Origin: Cycas panzhihuaensis
Taxonomy: Eukaryota > Cycadophyta
Reading direction: 5' to 3'
Assembly (NCBI GenBank): GCA_023213395.1
Contig: CM041465.1
Location: 30,821,741 to 30,885,740 of the forward strand
Length of the DNA: 64,000 nt
Position 1 is the stretch's first letter, and each line of letters starts with the position of its first letter. The translations under genes and the position numbers were made by a program. The notes below the pieces were generated by a model that had not been told where the DNA came from, made no database searches, and worked only from the letters and a program-made list of their open reading frames with translations. This document shows positions 1-9,671 of this stretch, piece after piece.

Positions 1-225
1 TTAGATCACTTAAGTGAAATGCACTTTCATGTGTATTATGTCTAATTTCATTTCACCTAACTCTAATGCTCCCTCTCTCAATATAAAAGTGAAAGCTCAA
101 TGGAGGAGGTTCATTCTTACCTCCCCATTTTGTGAGAGCTACTCTCTTTCTCTCAAGTCTCTCTTGCTCCCATATTTGCCTTTGTGTTTAGTGTATGGAG
201 ATGAAGGATAGATCAACTCTTTTCA
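1..225 (+). repeat. 3' LTR end of a family A copia element
   Basis: This stretch matches, with scattered substitutions, the last 225 bp or so of the 297-bp LTR of element A (14555-14851). It shares the direct repeats around TTAGATCACTTAAGTG, the CTCAATATAAAAG promoter-like core and the CTCTTTTCA end. No primer-binding site follows the end, so it reads as the right LTR of an element whose body lies left of the window, or as a solo LTR. It abuts the protease region of the minus-strand copia remnant M1, into which it appears to be inserted. Confidence 0.85.
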
Positions 226-232
226 TCAAACG

Positions 233-1264
233 AATCTTAACGATTGGTCATGTGTTGTGAGGCTCCAGATTCGACGTACCAAGTATCCCCTTCTTTTAAT
301 CCTGCGAATAAAGCTGCAATAAAGGTTGTTTTCTCTTCTTCCTCTTCTGTCTGCTCTTTGTTGTAATTGCCAACTGGATTCTTCCCTCTCTGAATTTCAG
401 CTCTCCTTTGTGAGCATTGATAAGGATAGTGCCCTGTTTGACCACAATGATAGCAAACGTCGAAGGCTCTGCATGAGCTGGCAAAGTGACCGGGCTTGCC
501 TCAATTGAAGCAGATCCTGGGACCTATGCTTCATCTTCGACCTTTATTATCTTTCCATCGTCCTCGAGTTGGAGCTCTTGTTTCTGCAACGCGTCCTATT
601 CCTTGAGCAATGTGTCCTCTTCCACGGGCTCCTAGATTTAATCTGGATGCAAAGGCTTCTTCTAGTTTTGATGTTTCTTCATAACTCTTATTTCTTTGTT
701 CTTGTCTTAGTAATAGACCTGTTAACTTATCAAGTGTCATTTTATCAATTTGACCATTATTTGTTATGGAGTTTATGGTGACATCAAAGGACTTTGGTAG
801 TTTGTTTGCTACCGTTTGTACTAGCTCCTCATCTGTGATGTTGTCTCCTGCACTCAAAAGGTTATTTCTAAGAGTGATAACTTTGTGCATGAATTCTGTC
901 ACCGTATCACTTTCCTTCATATGAAGTTTATACAGGTCTTCTTTTAGGGATATTATCCTGGCTTTGTTCTTTTGGCCAAACAAATTTTCAAAAAGTTTCT
1001 ACATGAGGGATGCAGAGTTCAACTTTTTTACATACCCTAATAGAGGATATGAAATAGAGAGTTTCAGGATGATTACACCAGAATTATCCCTTTTGAACCA
1101 ATCTTTTAGATTGGTACTAGCACCAATAGGCTTTTTCTCTGTGCCTAAGGCAATATCCCAGGCATTTCTGGCTCTGAGTAGGGTTTCTACCTTAATTTTC
1201 CAGATATGATAATTTAGCTTAGTGAGTTTGTCTTAATCTGAAAGTCCCAAAAGAGGAGAATCCA
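233..1264 (-). pseudogene. gag: Copia gag and start of aspartic protease (M1)
   Basis: The minus strand encodes a copia Gag of the UBN2 type. The N-terminal part (about 1264-984) holds the KLNYHIWKIK-like motif but has two stops. A 150-codon open stretch (983-531) carries the helical Gag core and an Arg/Gly-rich tail. A CCHC zinc knuckle, C-YH-C-GQTG-H-YPYQ-C, lies at 414-455. It is followed by the protease signature W-Y-V-E-S-G-A-S-Q-H-M-T at about 245-282. The catalytic Asp of the family's D-S/T-G-A motif is Glu here (codon 270-272). Gag would assemble the virus-like particle and the protease would cut the polyprotein. The stops, the altered active site and the truncation at 225 make it a pseudogene. 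Confidence 0.85.
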
Positions 1265-1910
1265 TTTTTTTCCACTATACATTGGTTGTTCGTACGGTTG
1301 AACGGATTTCCGTATGAAACGCTGCCTGTATGGATGAAATCGAAAATGGTCCCAAAATGAAGATAATCAAATGAGGAGCCTGAATCTAAAGTTATTTTTC
1401 AAAACTAGTCTTCAGAAAATCTAGAAATTGGCTCAAAAGCTTGAGAAAGGCGCCTAGGTTTTTGAGGAAAAAATCTTCAAATCTCCAAAATAATGCTTCA
1501 AAACTCCTCGAAATTGCTCGCAAAGGATTTTAATCACTATAGAAGAGATTTTCGGACAGAGTTTACTCACTGTGAGACGAGAAAATGACTGAAATTTCCT
1601 CTGAGAAGCTCCAAACCCGCGCGGATAGAAATTGGGTCGAAACCCCCTTCAAATGTGCTCGGATCACTTCACGTCAATTGAGAGATGTGACGGCCAGGTC
1701 GAGATCTCCTTGCTCACCAAATTTCATGAGATTCTGACGACTTTGAAAATTTTGTCTGTACAACCTCCCTACGGATCCGTACACTATTCCGTACAGATGA
1801 ATCCTCAACAGATCAACTTACCTGATGAAGTTTCAGATTCTCTGTTAAGAGGAATTTAAGTCTTGTAGTCTTCTGGACCCTCTGTCTCTAATTTACTGAG
1901 TAGACAACCT

Positions 1911-1922
1911 ACTTTGATACCA
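1911..1922 (-). other. Primer-binding site of M1
   Basis: The minus strand reads TGGTATCAAAGT directly after an LTR ending ...TATGTAACA. This is complementary to the 3' end of plant initiator tRNA-Met apart from the last few bases. It fixes both the LTR edge at 1923 and the minus-strand orientation of M1. Confidence 0.85.
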
Positions 1923-2055
1923 TGTTACATAGAACAACTCAGACAGAATGAGAATTAGATGAAAAGTGTGAAGAATTAGCATCGTTGTAAAATAAAAAAT
2001 ATATATAGGAGTTTTGGGCTGTGGTATGATAAAGGGGTTCTAGTAAACTTGTAAA
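1923..2055 (-). repeat. 5' LTR of M1 (outer edge uncertain)
   Basis: The inner edge is set by the primer site at 1922. The minus-strand sequence has a TATA-like tract and ends in AACA. The outer edge is placed only approximately, where similarity to an LTR can no longer be argued. The 2055-2400 stretch beyond it holds no recognisable coding sequence and could be more LTR or degraded P1 pol. Confidence 0.55.
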
Positions 2056-2399
2056 GCAATGTGTCTATTGAGTTAATTGATAGTTTGAGAACTTTGAAAA
2101 GTTGTGATGCTGCGACATTCATCAATGATGGTAATTGAAGATACTTTGGCATCAAGGCAACCCAATTCCCTTAGTTCGGAGAAGATGAAAGCATCTGAGA
2201 TTACATATGACTTCCTCTTTGGTTGATAGCCTTCACAATGAATAAAGGAAGGACTTTCAGATACTGAAGCTCAACATTGAGAGGTGTTTGCACTGGTTGT
2301 TTTGGGAATTTGAACTCCTTCGTGCAGGAGTTGTCTCATCACGATACAAATTTTTGGTGGTTTTAGTAGAATAGATTTGGTGGGTTGATTGTTATAGAC

Positions 2400-4620
2400 T
2401 TATCTAGTTTCTTCAATTGACGACATCTTATACATTGTAGCAAAATGGTGTAGTCGAAAGGAGGAATCACATCGTTGTAGAAATGGTGAGATGTATGCTT
2501 AAAGCGAAAAATGTGCCTAATGGCTTGTGGGTTGATGTAGTGGACACAACAATGTATATTTTGAATAGAAGTCCTACAATAGCTATTTGAAATATGAATC
2601 CTAAAGAGGCTTGGATAGGAAGGAAACCCTCTATTTGTAAATTTCATGTCTTTGGTTGTATTGCTTATGTTCATGCACCTGATGAAAAGCAACAGAAACT
2701 TTATGATAAAAGTCGCAGATGCATTTGTCTAGGATATAGTGAGTCATCCAAAGGCTATATACTTTGGAATCCTTCAGAGAAGAAGATTGTAATTAATAGG
2801 GATGCACTCTTTTTTGAGTTTGATGACGATATAATTCCTATTGTAAATGTTGATGTTGAAAGCATAAAGATGAAGAGTGAAACCGATATGAAGAAAGAAG
2901 AGAGTGTGGAATTACCTACAGATATTTCAGCTTCTTCCTTCTCAAAATTACCCAAATGGTATACTTAAACCATAAAAGATTCCAAGATCAGTGATATTAA
3001 CACTAGTTCGAGTATGCAGACACACAACAAGGTAAACTTTGCCTTGATGCCTAATGTCCTAAACATAGATGAATCTGAATCGTTTACTAAATCCATATAT
3101 ACAGCTCATTGACAATCAACTATGCAGGAGTATAACTCCATATTGAAGAATGATACTTGGGATCTTGTTGAGCTTCCATCTGGAAAGAAAGCAATAGGTT
3201 GCAAATGGGTATACAAGGTGAAGTATCGATCAAATTGTGATATTAATAAATACAAGGCTCAACTTGTAGCTAAAGGTTATGCTCAGACTGAAGGTATAGA
3301 TTTCAAAGAGACCTTTGCATCTATGGTGAAAATGACTACCATCTAAATGTTGCCTACCCTTGCATCTCAATTTGGTTAGGAACTCCATTAAATGGTTGTT
3401 AATAGTGCATTTCTTTATGGCATTCTTGATGAAGAAGTTTATATGCAATAGCCTGAAGGCTTTGCACAGATTAGCCATGAGTGACTTGTATGTAGGTTGA
3501 AGAAAGCTTTATATGGGCTTAAATAGGCTCCAAAAACATGGTATGCTTATATTGATGAATACTTCATCACTTCTAGGTTCATTCATTGTGAATCAGGTCA
3601 CAACTTATACATCAAACATGAGAATGATGAAATACTTATTGTTGTTCTCTATGTTGATGATTTTATTTTCACTAGGAGTAGCACTTCTTAGATAAAATCT
3701 CTTTAAAAGGAATTTTCTAAAGTCTTTGAGATGTCTAATCTTGGTATTGTGCATTACTATCTTGGTTTGGAGTTTTGGTAGAATGGAGTCAGCATATTTA
3801 CTTCGTTGTCCAAGTATGCATATAGTCTGCTAAAATGTTTTCATATGGAGGATTATAAGCCAATGGCTACACCTATGGAAGTTGGCCTTAAGTTGTCTAA
3901 AGAGGCAAGCCCTAGGATTCTTAATGGCACGTTGTACAGGCAATTAGTGGGAAGCCTCATTTATCTCACTAATAATAGGCTTGATATTAGTTATGTCATT
4001 GGTATTATAACTTGTTTTATGAGTGCTGCATCCATCTCTCATTAGAAGGAAACAAAGCACATATTGAGGTATGCCAAAGGCACTATTAGATTTGGACTTT
4101 TGTTCTCATGAGCTTCTCAAAAGCTAATGAATTCAATGTGTAGGTCTATACTAACTCGGATTGAGTTGGAGTTGTTGATGATCAAAGATCAATGATAGGA
4201 TTTTTGTTTACATCTAATTCTGGTTTGATTTCTTAGTACAGTAAAAAGCAAGCCACCATCTCCTTTTCTTCTATAGAAGCAGAGTATAAGTTGCAGTTGC
4301 AACTACATGTGAGGAAATTTGGTTAAGGAGGTTACTCGAATACTTTGAGCTTTTCCAAGATGAGCTTACTCCACTATTTTGTAATAATCAAAGTGTAATC
4401 CAATTATTGAAGAATTTAGTATTTTATGGCAGGACAAAGCATGTGGAGGTATATTATCATTTTATTTGAGAATAGGTACAAAACAAAACAATTGAATTGT
4501 TGTACTATCTAACAGAGGATCAGCTGGGAGATATTCTTAGTAAAGCTTTGAGCCATGGGAAATTTGATAAGTTCAGGAAGCTCTTGTTTGTAAAAGATAA
4601 TGGATTACATATTATGAGGA
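2400..4620 (+). pseudogene. pol: Degraded copia pol remnant P1 (integrase end, RT, RNase H)
   Basis: This is a plus-strand Ty1/copia pol with many stops. It holds the integrase C-terminal part around 2405-2830, with (stop)QNGVVERRN and then NPKEAWIGRKPS and FGCIAYVHAPDE motifs; the glutamate of the DDE triad lies in the ERR segment. RT starts at about 3122 (NDTWDLVELPSGKKAIGCKWVYK). A YVDD box lies near 3650 (VVLYVDDFIF), and the MATPME/LYRQLVGSLIYL connection region lies at 3860-3970. RNase H follows (SSIEAEYK near 4270). At least ten in-frame stops, mostly in place of Gln or Trp, show long decay. The 5' half of the element is missing. Its 3' LTR could lie within 4621-5008 but I cannot delimit it. 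Confidence 0.85.
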
Positions 4621-5008
4621 AATGCTAAAATAATGTGTATTTCATTTCATAAAGTGTAATGTTTATAATAAGCACTTTATGTTGGGTTAACTAATGGGAG
4701 AATTAGCTACTCCCACATTTCTTCCTTAACTCCTCGATTCTCTCAATAAATTAAGGAGTGAATTATTGCCCCTTAGAAACTTCAAACCAAATGTTTGAAA
4801 GGTGATTGCATTGGAGACTTTGTAGGAGCCATGGGCATGTGTTACAGGTGATATAATACAAATTATTTTTTTATTAATTTAATGATTGCAGTCTCTTCAT
4901 TCTTTCTTGCTTCTGTTTTTAAATTTTAATGTAGTTCTAATTTTTTTGACACTTACAAGCCAACAACTTCAAATCAATACCCTCACCTTTTACACTTATT
5001 ATTACACC
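4621..5008. other. Unassigned AT-rich stretch between P1 and F
   Basis: There is no coding sequence and no clear match elsewhere in the window. It follows the end of P1 RNase H, so part is probably the P1 3' LTR. It ends where 80 bp matching the end of the F LTR begins. F's LTR is 642 bp on the right side, so most of the left copy has been lost or displaced here. Confidence 0.5.
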
Positions 5009-5088
5009 TAATCATCTTTATTCTTATAACAAACTTTCCTCTCTTTTAGATTCTAAGGGCCATAAGCTTAATGCCACTATTCTTAACA
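5009..5088 (+). repeat. 3' end of the left LTR of F
   Basis: About 80 bp align with the last 80 bp of the right F LTR (45218-45297), including ACTTTCCTCTCTTTTAGAT and the TTAACA/TCAACA terminus. The remaining 560 bp of the left LTR are not recognisable upstream. Confidence 0.8.
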
Positions 5089-5090
5089 TT

Positions 5091-5101
5091 TGGTATCAGA
5101 G
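5091..5101 (+). other. Primer-binding site of F
   Basis: TGGTATCAGAG lies two bases after the LTR end. It is an exact initiator tRNA-Met complement. The following leader (5102-5258) resembles the start of E's leader: both contain a CTTGGTGA(T/C)GACCTT(T/C)GC segment and a GCAGGCTGGAG/GTAGGCTGGAG segment. Confidence 0.9.
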
Positions 5102-5498
5102 ATGTGTGAGAAGAGCTTTTCCACTGTTTTTTTTGGTTTGTGAGAGGGTTCGAAACCCTTGGTGATGACCTTTGCTCTTCGAAGGCAATCCAACGCTAAG
5201 TTTAGTCATTTTCTGTAGTTTTCTTCCTTTTATTGGATATTTGTAGGCTGGAGTTTATTGTAACGGGTTAATGTCACAAGGTCATTATATTAGTTGATTA
5301 TTCCTAAAAGGGTCTTAAGTGAATTTTAAATTAGATCACTTAAGTGAAACACACTTTCATGTGCATTATGTGTAATTTCATTTCACTTAACTTTAATGCT
5401 CCCTCTCTCAATATAAAAGTAAAAGTGCAATGGAGGAGGTTCATTCTTACCTCTCCATTTTGTGAGAGCTACTCTCTTTCTCTCAAGTCTCTCTTGCT

Positions 5499-5720
5499 TG
5501 TTGGAAAATAGACCTGCAATAAGATAATCACAAACAGAAACAAACACCTCCACAGGATCGAACGGTACCCTTAAGGTACCTCCATTGTATTAAGAAAATA
5601 TCATTACAACATCATTACAATATGATACACTATGTTGTGTATTTATAGTACATGTCAATATAGAGAGAGTAGGACCCATTTGCATGTGGGATAAATCAAA
5701 TGTACATTAATATTCTAACA
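5499..5720 (-). repeat. 3' LTR of T1 (left copy)
   Basis: It begins TGTTGGAAAATAG and ends TATTCTAACA, a TG...CA pair. It is nearly identical to 7241-7461. A GTATTTATAG TATA-like box, seen from the plus strand near 5638, lies in the promoter-equivalent region. Confidence 0.95.
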
Positions 5721-5731
5721 CTCCCCCTTAA
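5721..5731 (-). other. Polypurine tract of T1
   Basis: The minus strand reads TTAAGGGGGAG immediately before the left LTR copy, as expected for plus-strand DNA priming of a minus-oriented element. Confidence 0.9.
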
Positions 5732-5743
5732 TGTACATTTGGG

Positions 5744-6043
5744 TCATTTGTATTTGCAACGCTTTGTCCTTGGAAATGTTTTGAGAATGATGTCTTCAAC
5801 CTGATTATTGTCTTCAATCTTGTAGTGATGTCTTTGCTGTAGAATGATGTCTTCATCTTGATTTTCATCTTCAATTACATCTTGATGCCTTTGTAAGATG
5901 ATATCCTTAGCTTGATTTCTGTCTTCAATCCTGTAGTGATGATGTTGATGTAGCAGCTCTAGCAAGTGCAAATCATGATTCTTCATTGTGCCTGGTCTAG
6001 TTTTATTATGATGTAGATCTTGTAAATAACCATCTTCAATCAC
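5744..6043 (-). CDS. Repetitive low-complexity ORF in T1
   Basis: This 99-codon open frame overlaps the last 8 bases of the T1 gag frame, so a -1/+1 shift would be needed to join them. The product is built from degenerate repeats of about 18 residues carrying (H)HY(R/K)IED(R/N)NQ and (K/E)DIILQ motifs, rich in His, Asp, Glu and Gln. This reflects a tandem DNA repeat of about 54 bp. No enzyme domain is seen. It may be a charged Gag tail or only the open phase of a repeat. Function unknown. Confidence 0.4.
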   Translation of the reverse strand: MIEDGYLQDLHHNKTRPGTMKNHDLHLLELLHQHHHYRIEDRNQAKDIILQRHQDVIEDENQDEDIILQQRHHYKIEDNNQVEDIILKTFPRTKRCKYK

Positions 6044-6839
6044 AACTTACATCATCATTATCTTGTATAAACTCTTGAACACTATGTACAACAGTGATTT
6101 CTTCAACCTTAGGAGTGGAGTCTTGATCAACTTGCATACTCTTTGAACTGGAAACAATGCTCAAAGAAGAAATATCATTCAAACTTGAATCAATACTCAA
6201 AGTAGGAATATCATCAATATAAGACTCGTCCTTTATAGAACCATCGGATTCATATTCAATCTCCCTTGAAATCAATTCATCACTTTCAATGTCCTCATCT
6301 GTAATCTCATCAATGCATTCAACAGTAGAAGTTTCATCAGTACTCAAACATTCTTCATCTTGACATGCTGTCTCATCAGTGTTGATGATACTTTCTTCAT
6401 TCGTTGTACCTGTACCATAACTAGCCTTAATTGCTTTTTCAATCATTCGTTGTGTTTCTTCAGGAGTTTGTTCAAATACTTCCCTTAGAAAATCCCAAGC
6501 TTCTTTAGCATTACTTGCATGTAGAATCATAGGAATGACAAAATGGAATCTGGAAGGAAGATCAACCTCATTGAATGCAGCTCTAATCATAATGAATGCT
6601 TTTCTCTCTTTCTTCTCAAGTATTTCCTTTTCTTCTTCATCCTTAGGGATATCATATTCATCAGTAACAATCTTCCACAAACCTCTAGCTATGAATAAAC
6701 ATCTCATTTTAATTGTTCAAAAGAAGTAGTCTTCACCATTGCATTTAGGTACTGGAAGAAACGAATCCCTTAAGTAATATTCATTTGATTCAGGAGCATA
6801 TATAACTACATCATTATCCTCCATGATTGTAAATGCCAT
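6036..6839 (-). pseudogene. gag: Copia-type Gag of T1 with one early stop
   Basis: A minus-strand frame starts at the ATG at 6839-6837. The N-terminal 40 codons hold a copia Gag start (PVPKCNGEDYFF), then TGA at 6719-6717 where the family has Trp. The frame is open again for 223 codons from 6707: a SMKMK/IKM-like motif, a VDLPSRFHFVIP segment and NAKEAWDFLREVFE, which matches the UBN2 Gag core (A-KEAWD-L). The C-terminal half is acidic and Ser/Thr/Glu-rich, without a zinc knuckle. A single stop in otherwise open DNA suggests very recent loss, readthrough or a sequencing error. Confidence 0.75.
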
Positions 6840-7228
6840 GTTCATATGCCACGTCCTTTTTTCAATCAATAAACTCACTTATCATTGGTAACTTGCATAT
6901 TGCTCACTCTCAACAAATTTCCTCATGTCTCATATCTCACATCATTGACTTTATCATCACATCATTGCCTGTAGCCAAAGTTATGGCTCCTTGAAGTTGA
7001 GGTTGCAGATCTGTCCCAAAAATACAGCGACGGAAAAAATGCAGGCCGAAATTAATTCTGCTGCAATTTTCGCACTTCCACCCCAAAATCTGTAGTGCGA
7101 CCACTCAAATTTTACAGAACGAGCTATTTCGTCTCAATTTCGTTATTACTTTTCAGAAATTTCAACGTTATGGCACCTCCCAAATCACTGCTTTAATACC
7201 AAACAAAAACACCTCTCTCAACCTGGGC

Positions 7229-7240
7229 GCTCTGATACCA
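7229..7240 (-). other. Primer-binding site of T1
   Basis: The minus strand reads TGGTATCAGAGC directly after the right LTR copy. It is a perfect 12-nt match to the copia initiator tRNA-Met site. Confidence 0.95.
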
Positions 7241-7461
7241 TGTTGGAAAATAGACCTGCAATAAGTAATCACAAACAGAAACAAACACCTCCACAGGATC
7301 GAACGGTACCCTTAAGGTACCTCCATTGTATTAAGAAAATATCATTACAACATCATTACAATATGATACACTATGTTGTGTATTTATAGTACATGTCAAT
7401 ATAGAGAGAGTAGGACCCACTTGCATGTGGGATAAATCAAATGTAGATTAATATTCTAACA
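7241..7461 (-). repeat. 5' LTR of T1 (right copy)
   Basis: 221 bp, about 99% identical to 5499-5720. It is followed by the second TTGCT copy. Confidence 0.95.
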
Positions 7462-7525
7462 TTGCTCACATGTTTGCCTTTGTGTTTAGTACATCGAGAT
7501 GAAGGATAAATCTACTCTTTTCATG

Positions 7526-7537
7526 TGGTATTAGAGC
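7526..7537 (+). other. Primer-binding site of A
   Basis: TGGTATTAGAGC lies two bases after the LTR end. It has one mismatch to the initiator tRNA-Met complement. Confidence 0.85.
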
Positions 7538-8044
7538 TTGCTTCTTTCATATTTCTCATTTGCACTTGCAATAGAGCCATCACTTCCTTCTCCCCCACAA
7601 TCCATGTGGTGAAGGAGATTGTGAAAGTGAATTTGGAAATATTTTCAAGTTTTTATTATAGCATATTTAGTATTGTTTGCTTTCCTTTTCTCTTTTGCAG
7701 GTTTGGAAGCACAATACAAAGAGTTGTATGGCCCAAGGATTCCAATCCTTTGGTAGCCATTTATGCTATCTTATTCTTCTTTTCCTTTTCCTCGTTTTGT
7801 CCATTTAATAAAGAAAAATGTTGCTGAAAAGTTTCTAGTATTTAAAAGAATGTTTATAAGGGGAGGTTCTACCCACTTCTTTTATGAATTTGGAGCTATT
7901 TAAAATATCCATCATTGTATGCTCTCACCTTGCCCATATTGGGATTCTGGTGATAAAAAAATGATGGAAATTCATATGGTATCATGTGTTGATGAGATTT
8001 TTGCAAGATAATTTTTTTGCAGAAATAAAATCTGCTTACTGAAT

Positions 8045-8390
8045 TTTACAAGTATGGCAAAAAGTTTACAGAGCTTCAATTGACCTGGTTCTAATTGCTA
8101 AAGATGAGACTCTGAGTCTAGTTTTCAACGCAAAAACTGGCACGCAATTTCGTTGCCATATGAGAAAGTTATTGCTGTTTTGGTGAATATAAGTTATTTT
8201 TGGTAAGAATTTTGGAAATATATATTCTGCCAACTTTGTGGGACTGCGAAAAAGTTTGCAGAACTCATTTGGACCTTATTCCATCTCCTGAAGATGCGGC
8301 TCCGAGTCTAGTTTGTAGCACAAAAACTGGCAATTAATTTCGTTATCCTGGAAGAAAGTTATTACTGTTTTAGTGAAGACTACTTTTTTG
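8045..8390 (+). repeat. Degenerate tandem duplication in the A leader
   Basis: Two copies of about 170-180 bp (about 8045-8220 and 8230-8390) share AAAAAGTTT(A/G)CAGA, GAGTCTAGTTT, GCAAAAACTGGC/CACAAAAACTGGC and AGAAAGTTATT(G/A)CTGTTTT(G/A)GTGAA in the same order. Divergence is moderate, so the duplication predates the insertion or is old. Confidence 0.8.
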
Positions 8391-9245
8391 TAAAAAGAAA
8401 AAAAAGAGTGAAGAAAATTTCTTCCTTTTTATAAGGCTTAAAAGTCTATTGTAAAAGTGAGTAAAAAAACACCTAGATCAAAGCAATATCCAGTGTCCTC
8501 ACTCACTTATCAGCATTTCATTTCAGCACTCCAAAGACACTTCAAGCAAACACTTCAAAAGCACTCCAAGCAAGCACTCTATTTTTAGTTATATGTACAT
8601 TTGATGCAAATTCGATAATCTTTTCACTCTTTCTAAAAGAAATGCATCACGTATGTTATATTTCGCCATGTTGTACCTGTTCACACACTTGCCAAGGTTG
8701 AGATACCATGGTTGGAAGAATGTCGTGCCATAAAGGAGGTATGGGTTTTAAGTTGGGATTGGACTGAACCAGAATATTGGTGAGGTATGGTTAGCCATAC
8801 CATCGTGCCTCAATCAGGGATCATCGTGATAACCAACCGGGAAAATTGAAACTTTAATACAAGATTAAAATATACCCGATCCAATATCTGTCATGGCCAT
8901 GGGTATGTATGTACCACTCTTCGAAAGAGGTATATAGTTGTTCATTAGTGAATTGGGTGAGGATGGGGTGTACCTGGGCTCCGTTGTGACTTGGATTTCA
9001 TCATCAAGCACAATTGCGGGTATCGGGGGTGAAAGCCAACTTAATTCTACTAGAAGCCTAAGCATCCCTTCAGCAACCTCAATTATGTATTAGACATAAG
9101 TTAGAGGTTATTGGGTTGATTGTACATCCTACATTTGAGTTTCAAGTTGTGTACATCCAATAATATTAGATTCGACATTAACCTAGAGTCTTGTATATTG
9201 ATCACTTATTTATAAAAAGTGATCCATTGTGTAATCACAAGCATT

Positions 9246-9515
9246 GTGCTTCTCATATTTCTGCTGCATCAGGTTAATATTTGCCACAAGTGTTAGTGGC
9301 CAATTTTTATCATAGTGCTTCTCATATTCCTGCTGCGTCAGGTTAATATTTGCCACAAAAGTGTTAGTGGCCAATTTTTATCATAGTGCTTCTCATATAC
9401 CTACCGCGTCAGGTTAATATTTGCCACAAGTGTTGGTGGCTAATTTTAATCATAATGCTTCTCATATTCCTGTTGCATTAGGTTAATATTTGTCACAAGT
9501 GTTAGTGACTTTTCT
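9246..9515 (+). repeat. Tandem array of about 70 bp, four copies, in the A leader
   Basis: Units start at 9246, 9315, 9386 and 9455 (periods 69, 71, 69). Each runs from (G/A)TGCTTCTCATAT through GCATCAGGTTAATATTTG to GTGTTAGTGGC and ends about 150 bp before the gag ATG. Confidence 0.95.
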
Positions 9516-9671
9516 CTAAGTTGCTCCTTTCATCTTTGAGCAACCATTCTCACTTCTTCTTCCTTCTGCTACATTGTTTCATTACATCTTCCATTTATAA
9601 ATAGTGATTGGTCATTTATTGCCATCACTTTTATAGTCACTTGTTCATTTCTTCCCTTCTCAAAAGACACC

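Larger units (their letters stand above)
226..2055 (-). mobile_element. Copia element remnant M1 (5' LTR, leader, gag, start of protease)
   Basis: Read on the minus strand this is the 5' part of a Ty1/copia element: LTR (from about 2055 down to 1923), primer site (1922-1911), leader, gag and the start of protease. It is cut at 225 by a family A LTR. The outer end of its LTR is not defined, because no partner LTR is in the window. The minus-strand LTR has a TATA-like ATATATATTTTTT tract near 2000. Several in-frame stops make it non-functional. Confidence 0.8.
5499..7461 (-). mobile_element. Small non-autonomous LTR element T1 (gag only)
   Basis: T1 is a 1963-bp element with 222/221-bp LTRs (5499-5720 and 7241-7461) that differ by about two substitutions and one 1-bp indel. 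It has a perfect TTGCT target duplication (5494-5498 and 7462-7466). On the minus strand the primer site TGGTATCAGAGC follows the right LTR, and the polypurine tract AAGGGGGAG precedes the left LTR. It codes for a Gag-like protein but no protease, integrase or RT. It is larger than a typical TRIM and much smaller than a LARD. It must use enzymes supplied in trans by a copia element. It is the youngest insertion in the window. Confidence 0.95.
5259..7523 (+). repeat. Left LTR of A, split by T1
   Basis: The LTR occupies 5259-5498 and 7467-7523 (240 + 57 = 297 bp), exactly the length of the right LTR. The gap is T1 plus one copy of the 5-bp target duplication TTGCT. It carries a TATA-like CAATATAAAAG core near 5409. 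Confidence 0.9.
7538..9671 (+). other. Leader of element A
   Basis: More than 2.1 kb separate the primer site from gag. I see no conserved coding sequence. Two internal duplications fill part of it: a degenerate pair at about 8045-8390 and a tandem array at 9246-9515. Long repeat-bearing leaders also occur in E and J here. Confidence 0.7.

Noticed and set aside
5091-5101. tRNA-Met-like sequences at several places
   Set aside because: Only the 11-12 nt complementary to the tRNA 3' end is present, always next to an LTR. They are primer sites, not tRNA genes.
1-5258. A first, separate full-length element made of M1 plus P1
   Set aside because: M1 is on the minus strand and P1 on the plus strand, with different Gag/Pol lineage cues; they are adjacent remnants.
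7525-7827. 100-codon frame after the A primer site
   Set aside because: It starts inside the primer-binding site, is hydrophobic and T-rich, and matches no copia gag; treated as leader.
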